From Promethearchaeota archaeon (GTDB lineage Archaea; Asgardarchaeota; Lokiarchaeia; Sigynarchaeales; SOKP01), in NCBI GenBank assembly GCA_016839905.1, contig JAEOTJ010000175.1, positions 1-12,845 of the forward strand: a DNA stretch of 12,845 bases, written 5' to 3'. This document shows, one piece after another, positions 1 to 6,753 of the stretch. The notes under the pieces were generated by a model. That model was not told where the DNA came from. It searched no databases and saw only the letters and a program-made list of their open reading frames with translations. Made by a program: the position numbers and the translations under genes. Position 1 is the stretch's first letter; the number at the start of each line of letters is the position of its first letter.

Positions 1-308
1 CCATCAATATCAATAAATTTGATATCATCTTTTGAAGTTCCTTCCTTTTCATTTTCAAATCCATAAGTCGCAGGATAATATCCGCTCATTGGCGCCGTGT
101 ACGTCTTATTTCCAGGAGTAGTGATATTAATTTCATCTCCAGAAATTTTCGGAAATCTTCCATTGAAGGCATAAAGGTCGCTATTTTCATTTGTATTTAA
201 ATTATATAATTTTGAATAAAAGATAGTATTCAGAACATAAGATGAAATTGCTAAAATGAATAATAATCCTACTTTTTTCTTTATCTTTTTTTTTTTTATT
301 TTTAACAT
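1..308 (-). CDS. N-terminal part of an exported or membrane-anchored surface protein (runs off the left edge)
   Basis: A minus-strand frame opens with ATG at 308-306 and stays open for 102 codons to the window edge, so the C-terminus is missing. The first 12 residues are almost all basic (MLKIKKKKIKKK). They are followed by one hydrophobic segment, about residues 13-31 (VGLLFILAISSYVLNTIFY), which is a typical signal peptide or N-terminal anchor. After it comes a polar, Tyr/Asn/Gly-rich segment (about 60-92) containing TPGNKTYTAPMSGYYPATYG and then FENE. I recall this motif preceding lectin-like or beta-sandwich domains in exported Asgard archaeal proteins, but no such domain is inside the window. 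Function is unknown. Position beside a surface-glycan locus fits an extracellular role. The upstream frame has no clear Shine-Dalgarno; a TATA-like box lies near 385-395. Confidence 0.75.
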   Translation of the reverse strand, partial: MLKIKKKKIKKKVGLLFILAISSYVLNTIFYSKLYNLNTNENSDLYAFNGRFPKISGDEINITTPGNKTYTAPMSGYYPATYGFENEKEGTSKDDIKFIDID

Positions 309-384
309 TCTAATTCACTTTTTTTTTATCCATTATTAATTAAAAAAATAAAAAAAATTGGGATAAATAAAATAATACGAAATT

Positions 385-395
385 CTTATATAAAT
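385..395 (-). promoter_or_regulatory. Possible archaeal TATA box for the exported-protein gene
   Basis: Read on the minus strand the sequence is ATTTATATAAG, close to the archaeal TATA-box consensus, preceded by TAAAGCC. A start site about 25 bases downstream would leave a leader of roughly 50 bases before the ATG at 308. The element is nearly symmetric, and on the plus strand it is preceded by CGAAATT, which resembles a TFB recognition element, so transcription in the plus direction is equally possible. AT-rich DNA gives many such matches by chance. Confidence 0.3.
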
Positions 396-560
396 GGCTT
401 TAGTGATTTCATATACTATCGAATTAAGTAAATTTAAGTTTTATTTAGATTTTTGATTGTATCAACATTATTGGTTAAATTTCTATTATTTTTTTATATC
501 TAAAATCTTAGATTTCAACTAATAATTATAATCTAATTAAATATATCCTTTAATAGTAAT

Positions 561-611
561 AATTAATCCAATATTCAGAGATATGACTATATCCTATTTA
601 ATGGATTAATT
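561..611. repeat. Inverted repeat, 10-bp perfect arms, 31-base spacer
   Basis: AATTAATCCA at 561-570 is the exact reverse complement of TGGATTAATT at 602-611. It lies about 200 bases upstream of the tagD-like gene. It could form a hairpin in RNA or be a split operator. The arms are mostly A/T, so chance is a real alternative. Confidence 0.4.
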
Positions 612-811
612 TGAAGATTGTATTAGTTTGAGACGATTATTTTATAAACATTAATATAGAAGGGATTCTAATATTTTATCAACATTCTTTTAAAGAGTGA
701 ATAATGAAAGAGTTTATTTTAAGAATTAGTTTAAATTTATGGAATCATTCTGAACATTGTTATTATAATTGAAAAAAGGATTTTTGAATTTTTATTAGAA
801 ATGATAATATA

Positions 812-1231
812 ATGAAAGATAACAAGAAAATTATTTTAACTTATGGGACTTATGATTTTTTACATAGAGGTCATATTCGTCTACTTAAACGAGCAAAAGA
901 TTTAGGAGATTATCTTATAGTAGCTGTCTCAACAGAAGAGTTCAATGAACTTAAAAACAAAAAAGCAATATTCCCTTATGAAGAAAGAAAATATATCGTT
1001 GAATCTATAAAATATGTTGATAAAGTAATACCTGAAAACAATTGGGATCAAAAAATTGATGACGTTAAGAAATATAATGTTGATGTTTTTGTAATGGGGG
1101 ATGATTGGGAAGGTAAATTTGATTTTCTTAAAGATTATTGTGAAGTTATATATTTACCAAGAACAAAAGAAGTCTCCACTTCAGAAATCATTGAAAAAAT
1201 AAAAGAAAAATTTAAACCCTTCTTTCAATAG
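812..1231 (+). CDS. tagD: Glycerol-3-phosphate cytidylyltransferase, TagD type
   Basis: The 139-residue product matches the single-domain TagD/GCT family, whose members are about 130 residues. They convert CTP and sn-glycerol 3-phosphate to CDP-glycerol and pyrophosphate in the cytoplasm. Visible signatures are TYGTYDFLHRGH (residues 10-21) with the nucleotidylyltransferase HxGH motif at 18-21, MGDDWEGKFDFLKD (95-108), and the C-terminal RTKEVSTS (117-124), equivalent to the RTxGxSTT motif. The middle of the protein follows Bacillus subtilis TagD closely, as I remember it, which suggests bacterial ancestry. Archaeal relatives include RibL-type FAD synthetases, but the intact TagD core motif and the CDP-glycerol transferase next door favour CDP-glycerol synthesis. 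An upstream ATG at 801 hits a stop at once, so 812 is the start. No clear Shine-Dalgarno is present. The last 20 bases overlap the convergent transferase gene. Confidence 0.93.
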   Translation: MKDNKKIILTYGTYDFLHRGHIRLLKRAKDLGDYLIVAVSTEEFNELKNKKAIFPYEERKYIVESIKYVDKVIPENNWDQKIDDVKKYNVDVFVMGDDWEGKFDFLKDYCEVIYLPRTKEVSTSEIIEKIKEKFKPFFQ

Positions 1232-2468
1232 CATTATTAAAAGATATTTTCAGGAAATTCAAAATCCTCTCAGTTGATTTACCATCAATATATTTATTGA
1301 ATTTATCTCGTAATTTTTCTCTAATTTCTCTATATTCTAGGTCAATTTGATCAATATTTCTAATAGCTTCTATTAATTCTACTCCATTTAAAATAATAGG
1401 CCCTGGAGCAATATCTTTGAAATTATAATAAAATCCCCTACTTTTTCCATATTCTTCTAAATCAAATGTAAATAATAAAATTGGTTTCATGGTGAGTAAG
1501 AAATCTAATATTATTGAAGAATAATCTGAGATAAGAGCATCAGAGATTACTGCTAATTCCATAATATCAGAATTCTTTTCAACTAATTTAAAATTTTCAT
1601 AATCACTAATTTGGATTTTATCTGCAAATATATGGGCTTTTATTAGAAGAAGGGCCTTCATCTCTTTTAGTACTTTATTTAATTCAAGTAATTCTCTTTG
1701 GGATAGGGGAATATCAAATCTGAGATCATCTCTCCAAGTTGGAGCATATAGAAATATTTTATGAAATTTATTTGGAATTTTATTTTTTTCTTTTATACTA
1801 TTAAGGAAATCTTCATCTTCATTGAAAAAGATATCATTTCGTGGAAATCCAAGGCTTTTAATCTTTTTTTTATCCGTTCTAAATGCAGAACAGAGAATTT
1901 CGATCTCTCGCTCCCCTCCTGGAGCGGATAAGATATAATCAACATATTGATCAAATCTTAATTGTATTTTAAAAATATCCCCCCATTTTTGATATATATA
2001 TGAGTCATCTAATTCTTTATTGATAATTTTAATAGGAGTTCCATGCCAAGTCAAAAAAACTGCTGTTTTTAGAGCAAATTTTATAGGCATTACATCTACA
2101 TATCCATGAGTTAAAAAGATGAACTTAGCCCGACGTAGGTATTTTATTGCTTTTATACTAAAAGCTCGGATAACGTTATATCCATTTTTTCTCAAATTTG
2201 AAATTAGTTCATTAGATTTGGCAATCCATATTAACTTATAATTAGATTTTTTACTTAGAAACTTAAACAAATATTTTGTGTTATCTGTAAATGAATGTCC
2301 CCCATATGCCCCCATAATAATTAAATTCTCATCAATTTCATCCCTAAAAAATTTAGATAAATTTACTAAGAAAAGAGGATATATAAGATTTCTAATAATA
2401 TTAAAAATACGAGGAAATTTATTAAATATAAAATTACGTATAGTTGTTATTATTGAATACTTGATCAT
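1212..2468 (-). CDS. CDP-glycerol glycerophosphotransferase family protein (TagB/TagF-like)
   Basis: The 418-residue protein belongs to the teichoic-acid-type glycerophosphotransferase family, which moves glycerol phosphate (sometimes ribitol phosphate) from a CDP-alditol onto a lipid-linked glycan at the inner membrane face. Residues 1-40 are hydrophobic and basic, fitting peripheral membrane attachment. Family motifs follow in order: LTWHGTPIK (139-147) with the key His, GFPRND (207-212), LYAPTWRDD (240-248), KAH (277-279), ISDYSSIILDF (313-323), FDLEEYGKSRGFYY (335-348) and DGKSTERI (395-402). All core motifs are intact and the length fits a single-domain TagB-like member rather than a long TagF. 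It faces tagD convergently, with 3' ends overlapping at 1212-1231. Its own promoter would lie in 2469-2618; AAAAATATATTA near 2508-2520 (minus strand) is a candidate TATA box. Which acceptor it uses, and whether it adds one unit or a polymer, cannot be read from sequence. Confidence 0.9.
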   Translation of the reverse strand: MIKYSIITTIRNFIFNKFPRIFNIIRNLIYPLFLVNLSKFFRDEIDENLIIMGAYGGHSFTDNTKYLFKFLSKKSNYKLIWIAKSNELISNLRKNGYNVIRAFSIKAIKYLRRAKFIFLTHGYVDVMPIKFALKTAVFLTWHGTPIKIINKELDDSYIYQKWGDIFKIQLRFDQYVDYILSAPGGEREIEILCSAFRTDKKKIKSLGFPRNDIFFNEDEDFLNSIKEKNKIPNKFHKIFLYAPTWRDDLRFDIPLSQRELLELNKVLKEMKALLLIKAHIFADKIQISDYENFKLVEKNSDIMELAVISDALISDYSSIILDFLLTMKPILLFTFDLEEYGKSRGFYYNFKDIAPGPIILNGVELIEAIRNIDQIDLEYREIREKLRDKFNKYIDGKSTERILNFLKISFNNAIERRV

Positions 2469-2627
2469 AGTTTAGTTAAGTATATATATTATTAAATTTT
2501 GTGGAAGTAATATATTTTTTAATCTCTAAGTATTATACCATAATAGAAATATTTCTATGTAATATTTGCTGTAAATAATACCCAATTCAATAAAAACTGG
2601 ATTTAGTTCCAATATTATGTGACCGTA

Positions 2628-4127
2628 ATGAGAGAAAAATTTGTTTTCAAGATTTTAACTTCAATTTTTCTATATTGCTTAACCACAGTATCAGGATTTC
2701 TTATAGCTTTAAAATTTGATGTCGCTCTCTTAGGAATGTTAGCTTACAGTAAAAGCCTGATAGGATTATTTTCAATTTTTACAATGGTTGGGTTTACCTT
2801 AATATATAATCAATATAATAGTGAAAAAAATTTTGAAGAATATTTTAGTATTTTAGTATTTTACCAGTTTATCCTAACTGCGGTAAATCATATCCCCTTA
2901 TATTTTCTTCTTTTTATTTTTGACTATAATGCTGATCGAATGCTCTTATTAATAATATTAATAACAGCTACGATTGGTAATATAATTTCACCATTTATTA
3001 CACATTTAAGTAGTAAAATGAAAGTCTTCAAAGTTGATGCTCCCAAAATAATACTATCAATTATGGAAAATATCATTAAAATATTCATAGCCCTAAACGT
3101 ATCAATCTTACCAAATCCATTATTGACACTTGTATCAGTATCATTAGTATTTGTGATCGTTAAATTAATTATATTTTTAATTATTTCAAGAGGAGAATAT
3201 AAATTTAGAAAATTAAATCCCGTTTTAATGAAACGTTTTTTAAAAGATACACGTCCTATTATTTTTATAACAGTAATAACCTTGATATACACCAATATTC
3301 AAATTATAATTTTAGATTTATCTTTTGGGCATGAAGCTCTTGCCTATTACATTTTTGTTCAATCATATATTATAGCAATTTTACTAATGATTTCAGGATC
3401 AATTAAACCATTATATTTAAGTGTGTATTCAAAAAAATTTTCTGAAAATAAGATTCAAGAATTAGAGAAAATTACTAATTTAATTGAAAAGTATTCCTCC
3501 ATTATGTTCTTATTTATTATTATTTTCACATTTTTAAACGCTCAATTTTTAATAACCTTGTTATTGCCTAATTACTTACCTTCTTTACCCTTTTTATATT
3601 TATTAATTTTTATCCCTTTTTTAGCAGGTATTAACCGGCCCTATACGATGTTAATGATTCCAGGAAAAAAACAGAAAATTAATTCTCGTTTTCAGACAAT
3701 CAAAATAATATTTCTACTAATTTTAGTAATCATTTTAGTTCCTCCAGAATTTTTTTCTATTAAAATGATGGGATTAGGAGCAATTGGGCTATGTCTTATT
3801 CAATTAATACACTGGGGTATTAATACAGTGACTTATAGATACTTAATAAAAAAATATTTTGGCATTCATTCTTATAAAAAAATTTATATCCATATCATTA
3901 TAGCAATAAATGTTTTTTTCATTACATATTATATTAATCAATATCTTCTAAGCAAAATCTTTGAAAATTCTATATTGATTTTTTTATTAATCAGTTTAAT
4001 GTTATTTGGGCTATATTTTAGTGAACTTTTTATCATTAAGGAATTAAAAAGGCAAGATATAAAATTCTTTTTATCCTTATTGAAAATTAAGAAATATAAA
4101 GAAAGTTTTTCAGAAGAATTCTCATAA
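2628..4127 (+). CDS. Polysaccharide flippase, Wzx/MATE-like multidrug/oligosaccharidyl-lipid/polysaccharide family
   Basis: The product is about 499 residues and mostly hydrophobic, with roughly 12 or more membrane-spanning segments spread over the whole length and short basic loops between them. This is the profile of the PST/Wzx flippases that move undecaprenyl- or dolichol-linked oligosaccharides across the cytoplasmic membrane. The N-terminus starts with a basic patch followed by a helix, then TTVSGFLIALKFDVALLGML, typical of the first two helices in this family. I prefer the ATG at 2628 because GTGA lies five bases before it; a GTG at 2619 would add three residues. It is the only plus-strand gene between two minus-strand genes and is transcribed divergently from the glycerophosphotransferase across 150 to 160 bases. 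Substrate cannot be told from sequence; the neighbouring genes suggest a glycan carrying glycerol phosphate and/or ulosonic acids. Confidence 0.85.
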   Translation: MREKFVFKILTSIFLYCLTTVSGFLIALKFDVALLGMLAYSKSLIGLFSIFTMVGFTLIYNQYNSEKNFEEYFSILVFYQFILTAVNHIPLYFLLFIFDYNADRMLLLIILITATIGNIISPFITHLSSKMKVFKVDAPKIILSIMENIIKIFIALNVSILPNPLLTLVSVSLVFVIVKLIIFLIISRGEYKFRKLNPVLMKRFLKDTRPIIFITVITLIYTNIQIIILDLSFGHEALAYYIFVQSYIIAILLMISGSIKPLYLSVYSKKFSENKIQELEKITNLIEKYSSIMFLFIIIFTFLNAQFLITLLLPNYLPSLPFLYLLIFIPFLAGINRPYTMLMIPGKKQKINSRFQTIKIIFLLILVIILVPPEFFSIKMMGLGAIGLCLIQLIHWGINTVTYRYLIKKYFGIHSYKKIYIHIIIAINVFFITYYINQYLLSKIFENSILIFLLISLMLFGLYFSELFIIKELKRQDIKFFLSLLKIKKYKESFSEEFS

Positions 4128-4132
4128 AAAAA
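4126..4132 (-). terminator. Possible oligo-T terminator for the methyltransferase gene
   Basis: The minus strand has seven T in a row 13 bases after the methyltransferase stop codon. Archaeal termination often uses such U-rich tracts without a hairpin. The run overlaps the flippase stop codon; in AT-rich DNA it may be incidental. Confidence 0.25.
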
Positions 4133-4145
4133 TCGAATGACATTA

Positions 4146-5084
4146 CTAAGGCATTTTAACATAAGCTTCTTTTTTCGATATGATTAAAAGATCATCATGT
4201 AATTTGGATTTAGAGAACCAAGGATAATAGGGAATCTTCATATGAAGTAATTGAGTAATTTTTCTTTTAACCATTAACGTACCAAATAATTTAAAAAACA
4301 CTTTCCCTAAAACATTCCATAATAAAAGTATTCGAAACTTTGATTTTTTCGTAAATCTTAAAAACCAAAAAATATAATTTTTAAATCCATTCTTTCCTAG
4401 TAGATATTCCCATTCTGCTAATAATGGATCGTGTTCTGAATTCATTTTTCGGGTATATTTTTGATCTATACTATAGCCCATCTTTTTTTTAAATTCTGAA
4501 CTATATTCTTTCTCTAATAATGAATTTAATTCATAATTTGTTCGAGTATTGTAGCTAGCTCTTTCACATGCTATTAAATATCCTCCTACCTTAAGGACCC
4601 TATAAATCTCATTTAAAGTTTCTTCACGGTTTTCGCTATGGTGCAATGATCCCATTGCGATAACAAAATCTAATGAATTATCAGGTAATTTTATATTGTT
4701 ATAAGAACCAACGACGGGAAATATTTTCTCCTCCTCAAATTTGCTTAAATTAAATTGTTTTATTACAAATGGAATTAAAATTTCAACACACCCTTTAGAA
4801 TAGTCTAATGTATAAATCTTGTTAATTTCATCGTTTTTAGAGAGAACACATGAAAATGTTCCAGTACCTGCACCAATCTCAATAATTTTACCAGAGATCT
4901 TTCTTCCAATTATAATTTCTACTAATTTCAAACAATCATAACGAAATCCATAAACCCATTGATTGAAACTTTTTTTATTTGAAAATATTTTTTTATGATG
5001 ATTGATTGCAGATCTCTCTCTCATATCTATTGCGCTATGCCTAATATTATCATTTAAGTAATCCCAATATATTGGTTCATTCAT
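4146..5084 (-). CDS. Class I SAM-dependent methyltransferase
   Basis: The 312-residue protein has a Rossmann methyltransferase core. Motif I is IIEIGAGTGTF (67-77), an acidic ribose-binding residue follows in TLDYS (D94), then DFVIAMGSLHHSENREE (139-155) and YRVLKVGGYL (161-170), as in the ubiquinone/menaquinone-type and glycan methyltransferases of the Methyltransf_11/25 group. The last 130 residues are basic and aromatic (for example YIFWFLRF and RILLLWNVLGKVFF) and could bind a lipid-linked substrate or the membrane. Context suggests O- or N-methylation of a sugar in the surface glycan, but the acceptor is not shown. It converges on the flippase with an 18-base gap. A 187-base gap separates it from the upstream minus-strand cluster, so it may have its own promoter. 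Confidence 0.85.
   Translation of the reverse strand: MNEPIYWDYLNDNIRHSAIDMRERSAINHHKKIFSNKKSFNQWVYGFRYDCLKLVEIIIGRKISGKIIEIGAGTGTFSCVLSKNDEINKIYTLDYSKGCVEILIPFVIKQFNLSKFEEEKIFPVVGSYNNIKLPDNSLDFVIAMGSLHHSENREETLNEIYRVLKVGGYLIACERASYNTRTNYELNSLLEKEYSSEFKKKMGYSIDQKYTRKMNSEHDPLLAEWEYLLGKNGFKNYIFWFLRFTKKSKFRILLLWNVLGKVFFKLFGTLMVKRKITQLLHMKIPYYPWFSKSKLHDDLLIISKKEAYVKMP
4170..4175 (+). terminator. Possible oligo-T terminator for the flippase gene
   Basis: Six T in a row lie about 40 bases after the flippase stop codon, inside the 3' end of the convergent methyltransferase gene. A hairpin is not evident. This is a weak call based only on the T run and its position. Confidence 0.2.
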
Positions 5085-5115
5085 TTTTTCCCACTTTTAT
5101 TAAATTAAGTATAAT

Positions 5116-5125
5116 AGTATATTTC
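5116..5125 (-). promoter_or_regulatory. Possible TATA box for the methyltransferase gene
   Basis: On the minus strand GAAATATACT lies about 32 bases upstream of the ATG at 5084. A start site about 25 bases further on would give a leader of roughly 10 bases, common in archaea. The flanking TTATTGAAA could serve as a TFB element. The whole 5085-5271 gap is AT-rich, so the call is tentative. Confidence 0.3.
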
Positions 5126-5271
5126 AATAACAAAATATTACTTATTTAATTGTACATAAATTAATAAACTTAATTTAAGATTTATATTATTTGAAATATT
5201 AATAAATTATACATCTCCTTTAATTCAAGGTTAAAAGAAGATTTGAGTATCTAATTCTGAATTATATATTT

Positions 5272-6753
5272 CTATATCCTATGATCTTTAAATAGATAAT
5301 ATATATTTTTTAATTCAGGATTCTTATTAATTTTTTTATAAAGTGCTCTAAACTCCTTAAAATACTGTTCTTTTTCAACAACCATATTAGAAATTAAAGC
5401 AATAATTCTCTCAACCACCTTTCCATCAAATTTCATATAATTATTTCTGACATTCTCCATTTCCACTCTAAGTTTATTTTTGTAGGTTTCATTTGATAAG
5501 AGATTATCTAAGACTTCTGGAACCTTATTGGCTTTCTTTACATGTGCAACTCCTCCAACTTGCTCTCCAAAGATGTCTCCTCCTGGAATTTTTAGCAAAT
5601 TGTAAGTAAGGATTAATTTATCCAGAGCTAGTGCACCTAAAACAACAGTAGAATAAGAAGAAACAAACAAGGAACAAGCCATAAGTAATTTATTGTTGTC
5701 ATATTTTTTTATTAAATGAATTCTATCGTTCTTTGGAAGCCAATCCCTAAACCGTTTCTCATCTGTTCTAGGATGTAGGGTAATGATGATTTCAAAGTTT
5801 TCCTTTCTCTTTAGGAGAGGTTCTAAAATACTTAGAACTTCGTTTTTAGAATCCACTTCGGAGAATCCATCTTCGTAAGAAGGTCTCGTTGCCCAGAATA
5901 TAATTTTTTTATTTCTTAAAATACCAAAATCAGAATAAACTTCATTAATGTATTGTTCTTTCAATTTCAAATCTGTTTCTATTAAATATAATTTGTCATG
6001 TTCAAGAAGACCACATACAATAATTTTTTCTTTTGGAACTCCTTGGTTGTTAAATTGATCAACGTAATGATCTCCAATAACTGCCATTTTAATACATTCC
6101 CCTCCGCCTAATGACCTTCCAAAATTATAATAAGCTATTCCTAAAGGTCTCATGATTAGATTTCTAATTATTAATTCTCTTACATTAATTAAAAAATGGA
6201 CAATTAGCTTCGGAATATTTTTTTTAATTAACTCTTTATAAAAGTAAGTAGATTGCTTTATACTGTCAAGATTTCCTTTCTCTTTAAAATTACTTACAAA
6301 TGATCTATTTCTATTCCCTCTCTTTTTTATTTCTTCTCTCTGTTTATTATAATCTTCTTGATAAAGTGAAAAAGACCATTGGATACTAAGAGTTGGTATT
6401 TGCTTTTTATTACACAGACGAACTATGATTTTATCATAAAATCTTTTTCCGTCTAAAGATAAAAAGAAATCTGGTTTAAAATTGTTAATGATTTTTTGAA
6501 AAAATATTCTATATTTTAAGATATCTGAAATTCTTTTAAAACCAAGAACAGAATCCTTACTAGAAATCATCTTTATCTTAATATATTTTATTCCAATAGA
6601 ATTTAAAAGAGTGAATGTGGATTTCTCACAGTTGGTTAATAAAATTAAAACTTTATTTACTTTTTTGAGTTCCTTTAATAGAGGAATAAGTAAAGGGATC
6701 GTATATGACCACTTTGGCATTATTAATATATTTTTTCCATTGAGTTTAGTCAA
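5272..6753 (-). CDS. GT-B-like surface carbohydrate transferase, specificity unknown
   Basis: The 493-residue protein has two Rossmann-like halves, as in GT-B enzymes and CDP-glycerol/UDP-GlcNAc-2-epimerase-like folds. The N-terminal half begins KNILIMPKWSYTIPLLIPLL (7-26). The C-terminal half shows IGDHYVDQF (226-234), IIVCG (244-248), IFWATRPSYEDG (285-296), IITLHPRTD (323-331) and SSYSTVVLGALALDK (365-379). The tail YMKFDGKVVERI (439-450) resembles the DGKxxERI end of the TagB-like protein in this window, hinting at distant kinship with CDP-glycerol or KDO/capsule-type transferases. The start is TTG at 6753; it overlaps the upstream stop as TTGA and has a Shine-Dalgarno-like AGGGAG seven bases before it. 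As the last gene of the cluster it may transfer the CMP-activated sugar made by the preceding genes, but no known specificity motif proves this. Confidence 0.7.
   Translation of the reverse strand: MTKLNGKNILIMPKWSYTIPLLIPLLKELKKVNKVLILLTNCEKSTFTLLNSIGIKYIKIKMISSKDSVLGFKRISDILKYRIFFQKIINNFKPDFFLSLDGKRFYDKIIVRLCNKKQIPTLSIQWSFSLYQEDYNKQREEIKKRGNRNRSFVSNFKEKGNLDSIKQSTYFYKELIKKNIPKLIVHFLINVRELIIRNLIMRPLGIAYYNFGRSLGGGECIKMAVIGDHYVDQFNNQGVPKEKIIVCGLLEHDKLYLIETDLKLKEQYINEVYSDFGILRNKKIIFWATRPSYEDGFSEVDSKNEVLSILEPLLKRKENFEIIITLHPRTDEKRFRDWLPKNDRIHLIKKYDNNKLLMACSLFVSSYSTVVLGALALDKLILTYNLLKIPGGDIFGEQVGGVAHVKKANKVPEVLDNLLSNETYKNKLRVEMENVRNNYMKFDGKVVERIIALISNMVVEKEQYFKEFRALYKKINKNPELKNIYYLFKDHRI

Larger units (their letters stand above)
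309..811. other. 503-base AT-rich intergenic region between divergent genes
   Basis: I find no convincing gene, tRNA-like clover-leaf or repeat array here. It separates the minus-strand exported-protein gene from the plus-strand tagD-like gene, so both promoters should lie in it. What can be seen is a TATA-like box at 385-395, a perfect 10-bp inverted repeat at 561-570 and 602-611, long homopolymeric A/T tracts around 319-358, and a 22-codon frame at 704-772 that I do not call a gene. Closer to tagD, the stretches near 759-770 and 786-796 are also TATA-like but not distinctive in such AT-rich DNA. Confidence 0.6.

Noticed and set aside
309..811. tRNA, riboswitch or CRISPR array in the long intergenic region
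   Set aside because: No clover-leaf, no GC-rich structured segment and no regularly spaced direct repeats are visible; the sequence is mainly low-complexity A/T.
812..1231. Reading the TagD-like protein as a RibL-type FAD synthetase
   Set aside because: Archaeal RibL proteins belong to the same superfamily, but this protein keeps the MGDDWEGKFDFLKD core and RTxxxST tail of TagD and lies beside a CDP-glycerol transferase gene.
2924..3295. Minus-strand open frame of 123 codons inside the flippase gene
   Set aside because: It is antisense to membrane-helix coding sequence, has no recognisable motif, and Ile/Asn-rich content is what AT-rich antisense reading gives.
5182..5214. Minus-strand ATG immediately after GGAG, in the gap before the methyltransferase gene
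   Set aside because: The frame is only 10 codons and the GGAG abuts the ATG, too close to act as its ribosome site.
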